Shown here: positions 23,099 to 37,600 of the stretch, in pieces | How positions within the stretch are numbered: position 1 is the first letter of the stretch | Layout of the letters: the number at the start of each line of letters is the position of its first letter | Source: Hydractinia symbiolongicarpus | Lineage: Eukaryota; Cnidaria; Hydrozoa; Anthoathecata; Hydractiniidae | Length of the DNA: 64,000 bases | NCBI RefSeq assembly: GCF_029227915.1 | Contig: NC_079881.1 | Location: 15,411,501 to 15,475,500 of the forward strand | Direction: 5' to 3' | Made by a program: the position numbers and the translations under genes | The notes under the pieces: model-generated | Told to the model about the DNA's origin: nothing | Seen by the model: the letters and a program-made list of their open reading frames with translations, nothing else | Database searches by the model: none

Positions 23099-24796
23099 CA
23101 AAAATACCAATAAAAAAATACCAAATTTCTCACTGGAAATTTTTAAGGTTTAAAACCCATGTCTCACAGTAACTTTTTCGTTCTTTTCCTAATGTTAATA
23201 CATAAGCTATGCAACAACTTTTGCAGGAAAATAAAAACACATCAAGAGAAAAAGTTTGTTATTAAATTTTATAAATTAATTTCAAACCGATTAGTCCCTG
23301 CAGTCATTTTGGTGTCAGGTAAAAGTCCTATTACTTCAGTAAAAATTGAAATAATGACTTGAAACTTAGTATTACATGAGTTTTAGAGTTTGATGAAATG
23401 AACCCAAAACTTTTTTTTACTACTATCATAGTTTCTGAGTTCTTAATTTTGGCCATTTTTGGAGACGCTGATGAACTTTTTTTGACAGCATATCAATTTT
23501 GAGAAGCCAGGTGTACAGAATTCTAAGTGATTCTCAGGATTAAAAATAATTCAAACAGATAAAATGTGTCCCAAGTTTAGGACCAAATACCTTATCCAGC
23601 TCAGAGAAAGTGGGAATGTGCTTCTAAAGCACAGTGCTAAATACATAATCTAAATTTTATGCCGTATAAATACAAAGTGGTTAGAAAGTTATTTTTTGTC
23701 CCCCTGGATCTGCAACACGTTTACTTTACAATTAATTTTTGAATATCCACAGGAACTTTTTATGCAAAATGAAAAATGCTAAACAACTGTATTTGCTTTG
23801 CAGAAATAACAATAGGCTTCAAGTCCTGTGAATGTTGGTTTATGAAAAAGATATTATACCCTTAATGCTATAAGCGCTCCACTGGATTTGTAACACATTA
23901 CACTAAGGTCCTCCATGTGAAACAGTTTACACTTTACAAGTCTTAACCTAAAGACTTTAGGTCTTCCCACTTCAAGCGAATATTACTTCTGGCTATACTT
24001 TCCCAAATTTTGTTATTTCATAAAAGAAAACTGAAAATCTACAAAATTATTTATATATGCAGAAATTGATTTATGTAATATAGGTTTCAGTTTGTCATTG
24101 AAACATGTTTACCAACATGCAATGTCTTGCATACCTTACTAGCTATATACTCAAGTCTTGAATGTTTACTGTTATGGGAGGTCCAAATAACTACCTAGCT
24201 ATTTTTATTTAAAATGAAAGAATGCTTTGAAAAATCTTTTGTGCAGCTAGCTATATTAAAGTAATATATTTAGCTCTTGTATTTTATCACTTAATTATTT
24301 AATAACAAATGTGCCTTAGAGTGCTGGCATGGTACTGGCTAGGTAGCTTAAAATCATTAGACATCGGAAAGGCGTTTCTGTTATTTACTTCTCATTGTGG
24401 GGTACCTCAAATTCTTGTACAACCAATGAAAAAAAATTACTTAAGAATTCCTCTTCCTTCCCTTGCACTACTCATGGCATTTCTTTGCATGTTTTTAGTT
24501 TCAAGCCACGATCCCTGAGCTTCCCCAACCGCGTCTCGGTCACAAGTTTCAGCGCTAGCCAAAATGACGGACAACGTCGAGGAACTCTGGTTAATTTTGA
24601 AAAAAATGTGGTTCTGCCTTGTGATTTTCAGATATTTGCTGCTGATATCAACATATTTTGGCCCTTGAGTGCCACACCTCCGTATATATAGGAGTTAATT
24701 ATCTTTAAAATCGTCTGAGGAGATGATGGGGAAAATAGAGAAAGCGCAGGCTGGACGCCCGAAACCTCTCCAGGCTAAAGCCTAAATCCTCCTTTT
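23099..24796. other. AT-rich spacer, no recognised gene
   Basis: Small frames are present without family motifs. The region lies beyond the 3' end of the LENG8-type gene and before the copy-B repeat. Nothing was recognised. Confidence 0.5.
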
Positions 24797-25130
<334 letters not shown>

Positions 25131-25243
25131 GTGTCCAAAACGAAGGTTTTTTTGCTGAAAGTTAACTAAATCCGATATGGCTCAGGAAAAGAAAAGCTGA
25201 AATGATTTACATGAAACCTCTGTCTTTCAAGATGTTTTAATAC

Positions 25244-25290
25244 AAAAACTAGCCGGGGAACCCGACGTCAAAACGCCAGGTTAAGCTACA
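25244..25290 (-). repeat. Possible Helitron-like 3' end
   Basis: Read on the minus strand, GTAGCTTAACCTGG is followed by GACGTCGGGTTCCCCGG and then CTAGTTTT. This resembles the GTAGCTTAGCTGCG..hairpin..CTAG-T end of the element at 51540-51590. A 5' end was not located. Confidence 0.35.
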
Positions 25291-25912
25291 AAGACCCGGT
25301 GTAGTAATTTTGTTCTTAAGATACCATAAGCCATTTTTGTATAATTCTTGATTTTTTTACTAACATATGTCTACAGATACATCAAACCGAAAAATAAAAT
25401 CGTCAAGCAGTTCAATTTTGCTTTGTTTGAATTGTTCTGCACATGTGCATGAAACCAGTCGAATTTTGATCACCGTAAAATTCAGATAGTCGCCGGCGAC
25501 GGGTTTTCTCACCACGAAAATTTCTCCAATACGAGTGTACCGCATACAATAATATTCAGCTTAGCTCGCTTGAGGTGGATCTGGTCGCTTCACAGGAAGC
25601 AGCTAAAAAACTTTTAAGGCGGAAATTAAAAAAAGAGTCCATTAACTAGCTGCTTGTTAAATTAACACAGCAAATAAACTTCCACCGGCGCCCTTAGAAT
25701 TAGGGCTCAAGCGGAAATAGGACGTGCAGAATGGGTAACGTATCAGCATACTTGGTTTCATTCTTAAGATAAATCATTTTTGCACGAGCTTTAATTTTTT
25801 CTTGTGTAGACAATTTCTTCACTAGATACTTTCTTACGATTTTTTACGAATTAAAACCGAATTTTCGTCAGAACCATAACAGACAAGGGGGAATCTCGTA
25901 ACATTTATGAGG

Positions 25913-28900
25913 TCACGGGAGCACAGTCCCCTTGCAATCTATTTTGATGGAATCTTTTGCATTAAAAGTAACATTCAGTTCTTGCAACCAAGCAAGACAC
26001 GTGCTATCTTCATCGAAAGCTAATTGTGATGCAACATACGAGATAGTAAGATCAGGACGATATCTACCCGTGCAAGATAAAAATAAATAAATATTAAATA
26101 TAATCATAAATATGTTACAATATCATCCTTAACGTTGTAAAGCAACTTGAAAAAGCTCTTAGCCAAAACAGTATAACCGGCAAATGAAAACAGATCATGG
26201 ACACGTTAAAAATTAACAGCTTACCGTGTAATGACGAGGGTTAACTAAATGTGTAAAGAAGCATTTTATATTAAAAACGCCTTTCATTTTCCTGGCTTTG
26301 ATTTCACTCGCCATATAATAAAGGAATTATACTTACGACTTCACTATTCTTTTGAACGCTTCTCTTCTTTCCCTATCTATAAAAAGGTCGATCAGATATC
26401 CAGCCATTTTAGGGGCCGAAAGATATAACTTGAAAAATAAATGGTAATTAGATAATGCACAAGCTGAACGTATTGCTAAAGCATGTTGCACAACAGGATC
26501 TTTCTTTAGTTCTTTAGTAAGTGAGGCCAGGCAAGAATTTAGATCTGCAGTGCTTTTAGTGTAAATGTAATACAAAATATTATAAGCTGTGAATTCAGCT
26601 ACTTCTCCAACAATCCCCTGTTTATATTGTGACTTCAAGTTAGTCTGACATTGATTGAACTCTTCACGGTCGCCCTAAAAAACGTAAGACACGGGAGTTA
26701 GACTACAAAGTCTAACATATTACATACGTTGTCATACATTTGCAAATATCTTGGGTTAGTTAGGGCAAATAGTTTCCCATAACTAAAGTTGCGTCCCTAT
26801 TAGAAAAAATTATACACCTGTCATTGTTTAGAAAATATAAAAAAATATAATAACAGAGTATACCTGTCAAACCTCATTTGTCAAAATGTTCAGAGTGGAT
26901 TTAGACTTCGGTTATTTTGTTAAATCCATACTGAAACATGCTAATTGTCGCTGACGTCAGCGTGATCATTTTTCCGACTTTTTGAAGTTTTAAAAAATGA
27001 TTATTTTGTCTTAGACGCTTCTACTTTAACCTTTTGGCAGTGTTTTAAAAAGTGACAAAAAAAATGTCTTTAATTTGTATATATAATATCTCATGTTTGG
27101 TAAGGATTTTTGAAAAACAGATAAATGATTTTCACTTCTTCCTGGGGGAAAGTGTCTCGGTCTTGCTTGTCAAAAAATACAAAAAACGGGAACGTAAATA
27201 AAACGAATACGAAACAAGACTTTCAAGTTGCCGACACTCGAGTCTGAAAGGCACAGGCATGTACCTCACCACAATAACCTATTCTACTAGTAAAAAGTCT
27301 CTCAATTTTGCTTTTATAATCTCCCTCCAAATTTATATCAAACTAGCAAAAGAGACAGTGCAAAAGAGACCGTACAAAATGTATTACTGAAACTAAAAAG
27401 AAACAAAGTAATCATGCCCGTTCGTTGTAAAACATACGGATCAAGAGTTCAGCTAATAATGAAGAATAAATATGGACATCAGAAGGGGTCCGAGATCACA
27501 TGTACGTCTTTCAGTAATTTCAAAATACATTGACTTTCCAAAATTGTTTTTTCTTTCTTGAGATCTTTATTTGAGGTGGGTTTATATGCAGGATTTTACG
27601 GTGCGTGTTTAAAAAGCACCGTTTCAATATTGCATTATTGGACTTTCAAAAAAAGCTGAGAATCATACAAATTTGACTCGAACCGATCACTTAAAATATT
27701 TAGGTGTAAAAATAAGACATCAATCTATTTTTCTGTAATCTTTGTTTTTTTGTGTCATTTGAGGGTTACGTGAGTAGTAATTATAATTTTATTATTTCAC
27801 AAAACACTCACTTAAAAACATTTTTTGCCATAGCACTAGGGTTAGAAAAAGAATGTTGTGTTGTAGTTGTAAAAAAGTTCGAGCTGAAGCCAAGAACGTT
27901 TTATAAAAAAATGTGTAGTGAAAGTGATTACCTTTTCCAGTGCTATTCTGGCATGACACTCGTATACCTTTACCGAAAATTCATTTTTTATACCTTGAAC
28001 CTAAAAAAATGTTTTCTCGTTACTGATGTTGCAATATTGTTCCAATGGGTAGACATGATACAAAAACAGTTACCGTTAGATCTTGTCGTATCGATTTCAA
28101 CTGTTCACATGCAAAGTGATAGTCATGTTTGTCCTTCCAGCGCTGCTTTACATGTTGTAGCGACTTCACTAATACGTTCTCTGGCCGAACGGTAGATGGA
28201 TCAGGAGCCTACATATTACACAAAGAATGTTTAATTAAGAAGTCCACTTCGTTCAAAACCAGATGTTCACAACAAAAAATAGAACCTTCGAAAACGTACT
28301 GAAGTCAGGCGAAGATACGGTTTAGTTATATCTTGCGATGTACCATTAATGTGATAATCGACACCACCTACTTCTGGATCATCGTTTAAACTTGGCTAAA
28401 AAAGGCAAATGGACAGATAACTACCATGAGTTCACACTAGCTTCATAACAATGTAGCAAGACTTACAGAATCAACTCTTAACCCACGCAATGAACTGTAA
28501 CTAGTATTTTTTTTAAGAGTATTTTGAAAGCGAGCAGCTCTGTCTTGCTTCTTTTGGTTGGCTAGCACGTCTTCCGTTCTAAAATCTTCTTCTAAATGAA
28601 ACTTTTCCATTCGTTTGTTCACCTTTTTGCCAACTCTGCTTTTTATCGTTGGCGCATCATCGGAAGAATCAGATGAGCTTCGATTAATTATTTTTCCACG
28701 TGATGGAGGTGAAAAACTTTTACTTCTTGACCGCATCCTCCTCGATGATAAAGTGCTCCTTCTTCTTTCTGAAACACTGAAATTTAAAAACCTATTTTCA
28801 ATTGCAGTTATGAGAATATTAAAACACATGGACAAGTAGATATTCACACACACAATATCATTTCCATTACACTTCCATTGAGAAATTTCACTTTGGTGTA

Positions 28901-31900
28901 AATATACCGAAGTACAAAAGTAAAATTTAGGCAAAGTGAACGATAATGCTGGTAAAACAGGGCAGCGCGCCAAAATTTTACTAACGGTAAGACATTGTTT
29001 GCGGGAAAAAATGGCGCAAAATCGAAGTTTCTAAATAGGACCTCTAAAATCGTATAGAATGCAAAATAAAACAATGCGAATGAGCACGTTTTAATAAAAC
29101 TATGGAAATAAAGATTTCAAATTAGTAACTGCAAATAGCTATTGTTTTGCATCTATATCTATTTTAAATATTTACAAAAAATTGCGAACGAGTCAAAAAT
29201 AAAGTATAAAGCACAAAATAAAAGATTGGAAATGCCTTACATTTTTTGCGCATTTTCTTTTCAAAGGTATTTCGGTTCCCACTAAATGTCTAACTGGCGT
29301 TAATCACTGATTATATGCTAAACGTCCCAATTAAAGCATGATTTAAAAAAATATCTGCCAACGTCCACACTAAAAGCATTTTATGTCAAAACTTGATTCG
29401 TCACTACATTGTGCCGAATATAATGCAAAAAGGAAAACACGCAAAATTATATCGTTTTTTTTTTATCTCAGCATAAACGTCACTTAGTCGCCTAAAAAAT
29501 AAGCAAATATTTTGATGCTTTGAACTACAAATGAAGGATTGAAAACATTATGTACCTAAAAAACGTTTCATGTACTGCGAGTAGATCTATTTGGTAGTCA
29601 TGTTGTTTTACTTGTCTTCTTATAGTTTTAAATATATGTAATTTTATTCTTTTTATTACTATTATTTTTTGTAATTTAACAGGGATGGAGGCCCTGTTAA
29701 CAATATTTTTATGTTAACGGAAATACCTGTATATTACCATTTTAATATAATAATAATACTATAATAACAATAAAACAATAATAATTTAATAAAAATAATA
29801 ATAGGAGTATTGTTTTTATGTAAGCCTGAGATGCGCGATCAGCTTAACACTCTTTTTTTGTGATAAGGTATATGGTAGAAATTCCATAATTTACTTTTTC
29901 CCTATTATGAGATGTTGAAATTTTATTCCTGCTAACAAGACATGGTGGTTTTTTTACAATCGTCAGTTTACGATATACTGCATACCTGTACTAAAGCACT
30001 CCACATAAAACACCTTAACATTGTGGCACAGTTTACAATTCTGAGTCCCCTGGCTGGTTATTATAATAAAAAAAATTGAATTTTAGTATCGCCAAAAAAA
30101 GTTAACTTGGTTATGTGTGCTGTATATTTATAAGATATGCACCTGTAAAGCTGATATATTTATCTTGCCTCTACAATAAGCAGGCAATGAGTATTATGTG
30201 TGTAGCTATGTTCAGGATAATAGGTATTCTTTGAATCGTAGGGGGTAGTGTTGTACATATTCGTCACTTTCATTTATAGAGCACAAAAACGCAATATCAA
30301 GGAATAGCAGCTATACTTATTCGTCTTGTCATGTCTGAAATCATTTTTAAAATTCACTACACATTTTCACTTGCGAGCCTAGGGGATCGTTTTCTTCGCT
30401 CCGCAACCCCCTTTTATATTGATTCTTGTTAGAAGTATGAAACGAATTTACGATACGTACTTTTAAAAAACGAATGCATGTTTGTCCAACGTGATGAACT
30501 TTTCAGACTGACTTATTTAGGAGCGGAAGAGAAGCTTTAATGTCGTGAAAATATTTCAAGGTAAATTATAATTGAATGTTAAATATATGAAGTCTTTTTA
30601 AACAGCCACCAAAATAGACGCCATCATGTTAAAAAACGGTTTTCAATGATTTTCGAACTATATGTCATGGCTTTTCCATAAATTCCACAACGTTGATGAT
30701 TATGGCCACTGTTGTTTTAAATTAATGTTTAGATGTATACACTTGTGTATATTTCTAATATTAGGCCTGTACAATTCTAGTCAGCTTTGGGCAATTATAC
30801 TAGCACTAATATCCATTATGCATTATGTGATATGCCAATTCTGTATGATATTTTTAACGAACAAAAAATTGTTAAACACCTAATCATGAAATACAGCAAA
30901 GCTTTCAGACTAATAAAGTGGATCGTTTTTTCTCGTGAGATATGATGACATGGAAATTAAAATACCCATGAAATGAGAAAAACACAAACACAATAAAAGG
31001 GCTTGCTAAGGGTTAACATACGCTTAAAAAATCCCCTAAAAAAGCAATAGTCGGTTCTTCAACATGATTTAATGGCAGATGCAAAATTGGAAAGGCTTTC
31101 ATATCCCATCTCCAGGCAATGTCATTACGAATTCTTGGCTAGTTGATGATAACAAAACTGCCCTATAAATAAACTTGGTTCTTCCGAACTACCTGACTGA
31201 AAGCAAACAAAATAGGAATCACAAAACAGAAACAACCCTTCTTACATTCCATAGGCCACATTCTAACTCAATGCAACATTCCTAACTCAATTCAAATAAT
31301 CTTCTATGTAAGCAGACACCCGCCATGATCATTTAGGTTGTAATTTTAAAACAACTGCACTATTAGTTTTAATCACTTCAAGTTAAATGTTATCATGGAA
31401 TGACTATGTGCGACTTGATGACTTACAAGTTCAACTTACCAAAACAAGGGTTTTAAACTCCAATTTATTGTCCAAGCAGACCCGTCATTGAGGACCCGTG
31501 TGATAAAAGTGCGTAGTTTTTTCTCCAATTTATCCTTTGATCTTTCATTGTCACATTCTTGAAATGATAGACGTACCCAATTTTTCATAGAGTCTGGCCA
31601 CTCTTTATTTTTTTTAACAGCCTCTCTAGGGGGAAAGATAACCAATCCATGTATATGCATAATAACAAAATCATGGTAAACATAATAACAAAACAAAAGC
31701 AAACCTACTTCTCCTTGCATTTTTCAATATTTTCTGCTTTTATCTGCTTACGCTTTGGCTCAGCTGGATTGCTAGCAACTCGTTGTCTTTTTGCACCAAG
31801 AACGTCGTCATTTCTGTCCTTGCTGCCATCTCTTTCTGGTGACTTATTTTTAGGATTAGTATCAGTGATAGTCGAGAATCCACCACTGGTCCACAAAGCT

Positions 31901-34447
31901 GGTGTTAAGTTCTTGAACCCTGTTGACTTTTTAAAGATTGAGTTATCTTTGCCAACAGACCCTATAAAAACAGTGTAACATAGTATAAACGTTCGTGGGC
32001 AAATAGGCAATTAAAATGTGATAAGTTTATTACAGTTGCATTATTATTATATAGTATATATTATTTAAATTATAGTCTTACAAGTTTTCCAGTTTGACAG
32101 ATCAAGAGCACTACACTTACACAGTTTGTGTTCATCATTTAAAATTAAATTTATAAAATGCTAATATAAAAGTCTCACAAAAATGTTCTTTTCCTTTCAG
32201 TTTAACAGTATCAACTAAAATCTTACGGTTTTATAAAGCCTCTACTAAGAAACACACAAGAGAGAGCAGAATTGTTACCGTTTTTCTTCCATAATTTATT
32301 GTTCTTTACAGCATCTGCAAATGATTTTGGCTGTTCCAAATGTTGTTGGTGATCATCACCTTTTGACTGGTCCTCAATGAAGTTCTCCTTGTCATCTTGT
32401 TGGTTTTTACCATTATCTGTTAGGTTTTTAGCATCGAAAGATGTATGAGTGTTAGAAACCTAAAAATATTTGGAAAATTTTTTTTTGCAAATGATCAGAC
32501 AACAACAGTACAAAATAGTCAGAACCATTGGGTTAACTTTGACTGTGCCGTTGGGGAAATGTGGTCCAGAAAGCCTAGATCTATTTATGTTAGCGAATTA
32601 TTTGAAATTAAATGACTTTGGTTTCATAAGTTGTAGGTGTGTACAAAAAAGTTAAAGCTAAACAATTAAAACGTTTCCTGAGTTTGATGTTAAAATTGTT
32701 TTCCTCAAAGTCAAATCTTATGCTGCATTAATTATGTCATATTTAAGTAATAGCAAATTTTGACATATTTTGTCATCAATAATTTTAGACATGTTAAGGG
32801 ATGTGCATGTGCATGTGCATTTATAACCACACACTTTAATTCTTCACCTGGGCATATCATTCTATAATTTTTTTACTTTGACTTTTCTTTCCTTTACTTT
32901 TTGGACTTTTGTTTTATTATAAAATAATCATGTTGGGGGAAACAGTTTTATATAATAAGAGATGATAAAATGGAAAGATAGAAAATACCAGACATGTGCG
33001 TACAAAAGTAACAAACACAATAAAAAATGATGAGTGTGCATGGTCACGCTGAAAAGATAATCCTTGGCGTTTATTAGTTAAGATGGCAGTAACCCTTTCT
33101 TAGCAGTCTGCAACTGCATTATTGACTCAGTGTTCTATGTAAACAAAATTTCCTTATTACTTCTTGAAAATATGAATCTTTTCTTTCAACAAACTGCATT
33201 GTATGAAAAAAATGCCCCAGTGCTTTAATATCAGTATAACGTGCCTTAATATCAGTATAAGGTGGTAAACTTATCAAAATTATACAAATAATTCCAAACT
33301 AATTAGTCCCAGTGGCATGTCAATTATTTTATTTTAATTATCGTTTTTTTTTTTAAAGTTCCTTCACCTTGCAATCATCCTTCACAAGAATATCTTTAAT
33401 ACAGTCTTAAAACTGAAAATCATCCCCATGAGATTACGATTTAAATGTTTGTATATTATTAATACCTGTATTTTGTCTGTGTTTCAAGAAAAAGTCACGC
33501 AACAGACATACAAATATGTTTATTGGACTTTGTTTTGACATGAATTTCCATAGAATTTTAAGGACAGGCTGGGAGACATTGCCACAATTTTGATTCACAA
33601 TAGGGTTTTCTAGAAAACCTACGCACCAAAAGAAGGTTTCTTAAAAAACCTGCATTCTCATATATTAAAGGTTCTGGAAGTGCCACACAATGTAAGGAGC
33701 AGAGAACGTCCTCTATAAGGTGTAAATTTAGGCACTGTGTTTAAACCCCCTATGGGTAATTTTAGAACACCTTTACATGTAGCTTTAAGGTTACTGTAAA
33801 GGAAAAAACTCATTTGATGAGTAGTCTCAGAAAAACCCTTATAATTTATCTTTCATATTTTTTGTTTTTTTTGTTTTGTGTTTTTGAATGTTTGATGAAA
33901 GACCTTTTAATAGCGATATTTTCGTGAGATGTTAATTTTCCGAAAAGAAAATATAATGAAATAAACACACACCATTTTTTTTCACTGTACATTTTAAAAT
34001 GGCTTTTTTTTCCGAACGCGTGGTCGCAGACTTCTCGTTTTTGCACCATTATATTCAGCATAAATTAAATTCAAAAAGGTTCCCGGTTTTTTCTTTCTAA
34101 TAACGTCGTTATGAAATTATTTGTAATTATATGTAATCATTCAAAAAAATGCATATTTTTTTCTTTCTGTCGTCATAACTGCTAATCAGTAATTTATAAA
34201 AAAAAATCCGGGAACCTTTTGTACATAATTTATTCAGCTTTCCATTGCTGAAAATTTCAATGAGCCAATAGGAAGCTTTCGGAAAAAGGGACCACAAACG
34301 TAAAGGCACGTATGCGAAAATTTACTAACAAGATATTTGTTTTTAAAGATTTTCGTAGGTGTTATGAAAATGTGTGAACTGAGTATGCAGAAAAATGATA
34401 GATATATATACATATATATACATATACATATATATACATATACATAT

Positions 34448-34500
<53 letters not shown>

Positions 34501-34653
34501 TATACATATACATATATATACATATACATATACATATATATACATATACATATACATGCTATACATACATATACATACATATACATGCTATACATACATA
34601 TACATACATATACATGCTATATATATATACATACATATACATATACATGCTAT

Positions 34654-34684
<31 letters not shown>

Positions 34685-37600
34685 CATACATATACATACA
34701 TATACATATACATATATATATATCGATGGTGAAGTAAACTATCTAAAAAATATTATTATGCATATAATTTACATGAGAGTTCCATATCTTGCATAATGTT
34801 TACAAAAAATATGCTGAACTCATTTTGCACATATTTTCTCGAAGGTGTGAAGGATATAACACCTTCGAAAAAATATTTTCGACAAAAAAGGGATGTTTCA
34901 AATACTTTCATGGAATATAAAATATGTCATTCGAAAGAGAATTTTTTTCTATATGTCTTGAATTTTATGCAAAAAACCTAAAAAAAATTGTTTCCTTTAC
35001 AGTAACCTTAAGTAGTTTAAAACAAGAATAGCAAAATATCTACCTGTCTTTGTACATTGTAAGTATCTGGAGTTCTTGTGAAATACTCAGGTTCTAGTTG
35101 GTGGTTATATAGATTAAGATTGTATACATTATGAGGATCAAAACCAGGGTAATTATTTGGATCTTGTTGATACATTCTGTTTAGAGGGGCTCCATACGTT
35201 GGACCGTATGGCATCATACTAAAAAAAAGTTAACAATAAATATAGAACTTATAGAAATTTGAAATTTTGGTAGATGGTATATAGTAGTCTAAATAATAAT
35301 ATTTTCTAAATGATAGACATTAATAGACTATTTATTCACTATTATTCCTTTAAAGAACACTGGAGTAGTTCATTTTAAAGAAGTCAAATTGAGGCCTAAC
35401 ACATGATAAAGGAATCTATTATTGCATTTGTAAACAAAAGAAAGCAGTCTAATTTTGTAGGAGGCATGTGATCGCACAGATGCCTAGATTAGTTTAGGTG
35501 TGCACAAAAACTGATGTTATGATTCAAAACATGCACATTACAAGAGCCAATTGTTATTAAGACATAAAACAATTAACTTGCAACTCTAACTATACAACGC
35601 TTCATAGTTTTATCTTCGCCAGCAATAGTAATCCCTTTAATCCATTTTTTACAAATAAAATTCGTTCAGAAATCTTGTTCGTCTACATAAATTTTTGAGA
35701 ATTTTACCCACAGAACATTAATTCTTCAAAGGAAACTGACAACTAGTGCGTGCGAATTACATAATTATGATGGCTTATATGCAGCATTATATTCACTTTA
35801 ACAAGAGTTGTGACAGATTATTTGTATTTTCTTTAAGTGAAGAAAAACATCTTGTTACAAGGTTTATAAGCAAAAGATTGAATTTTTGCAGTTGCTATTT
35901 TCTCTTTAATAATATGTAGCAGCGCAATGGCTTTTTTAAAAAGGAATATCCAAATTTCCGCTGTGGCTTGACGTGCTTATTTTTTTTATATACATTCTCA
36001 ATAAAATTATTTTTATTTTGCTGACTAACCATAAGCGCATATCGACTTCGCCCGTAGAACAACTAATTAAGTTGGAGTCACCTTATAGAAGGAATACGAC
36101 TACTGTATTTTCCGGTATATCACCGCATATCGTATAACCCGCAGCTCAGCTTTTTTAGGGAGTTATAAACTAGATGCTATCAGATAGCCCGCACCTTTGT
36201 ATGACCCGCATAAAATTTCAATCAATGTGTTTTACCAACCCGCACCTTTGCATATTGCATATTTTTACTCACCCTAATCATTTTATAAGCATGTGCATGT
36301 GTTCTGTTTTTTTATGCTGGAGACAAGTAGCGATTCTTTTAGTCTTAACTTTCTTGTCTCCGATTGCAGAAATAATGAATTAAAATTAATTTGACAAGTC
36401 GATCTTCTGCCAATGCCGACAGTACTAAATCAGACAAAGCTGTTTTCTTTTTATTTGTAGACATTAGTTTCAGCCAATAACTCTCGCTTCCTGCGATTAA
36501 ACAAACAAATAAAAAACCATTCTATCAGGTTATAAACCTAAAGAAAAATCTCTGTTTTTTATGTATATTTAATTTTTTTTAGCATAAAAATAAACAACAT
36601 TATCACGGATTGTCTGTAACAGTGATGTACGGAACGTTCTTTTCTAATGTTTATAGAATTTTGTTATCTATTTATATCTCAGCAATTACAGTGTGCATGA
36701 TAAAATGAATGGCGGCAATGAGGAGGAGATAGGTAATAGAGCAATATAGCAGGTATCATTTTTAGGTTTAATTGACACATATTTCACAACCTAGTGCCCA
36801 GGACTTAATTATTAATTCCTGTTAAAAATTTTGAAAAATGTTAAAATTAAATGTATTTAGATGATAATTTTCTTTTTTTATCTTCGCTACCTTCAAGCAA
36901 CAGGTCACCACTGAAAATATCAAATATAAATACAAAAATATAATTAATAAGACACACACAACTAGTATCTCGTCACCATTGCTGCCATTTATTTATATCA
37001 TGCACACTGTGATTGCTGAGATATAAATGGATAACAAAATTATATAAACATTAGAAAAGAATTTTCCGTACATTGCTGTTACAGACAATCCATGATAATT
37101 ATTATGTTGCTTATTTTTATCCCAAAAAAACTTACACATAAAAAACAGAGATTTCGGCAAAAAAATAATGACAAAGAACACACATATGTTTATAAAATGA
37201 TTAGGGTAAGTAAAAATGCACTGAATTTTTTTCTTAACACGATGAGGGTTATACAAAGGTGTGGGTAAGTAAAATTCACTGCTAAAATTTTATGCGGGTT
37301 ATACAAAGGTGCGGAATATCTGATAGCATCTTGTTTAAAACTCCCTAAAAAAGCTGAGCTGTGGGTTATACGATGTGTGGGTTATCCAGAAAATACGGTA
37401 AGAATACTGACACATACCTTGTGTAAAAATTTGGTGATGAAAATCTGTGGGGATTGACATTTGGGCCTTGGTAACCGTACATAGGTGGTGATGGATATGG
37501 ACACCATGGATTAGCTTGGTAACCATAGCAATCACCACCCATGGGGCCATACATATTTTGCTGGCGCATATTACACAAATAGCCATTTTGTTTCGATTCC

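Larger units (their letters stand above)
33789..35007. mobile_element. TTAA-flanked TIR element in an intron of the LENG8-type gene
   Basis: GGTTACTGTAAAGGAAAAAA at the left and its near reverse complement TTGTTTCCTTTACAGTAACC at the right are each flanked by TTAA (33785-33788 and 35008-35011). A TTAA duplication fits piggyBac or Kolobok-type non-autonomous elements. No transposase is inside; it carries an inner inverted repeat and a long TA/CATA array. Its right end lies 36 nt from the 5' splice site of the exon at 35044-35218. Confidence 0.75.

Noticed and set aside
29745-29812. Possible non-coding RNA in the AAT-rich intron stretch
   Set aside because: Low-complexity sequence only; no conserved fold visible.
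31649-31978. 109-residue plus-strand frame
   Set aside because: Antisense of a LENG8-type exon that fits the spliced gene in phase.
34234-34796. Tyr/Ile/His/Met-rich frames on both strands
   Set aside because: Translations of the TA/CATA microsatellite.
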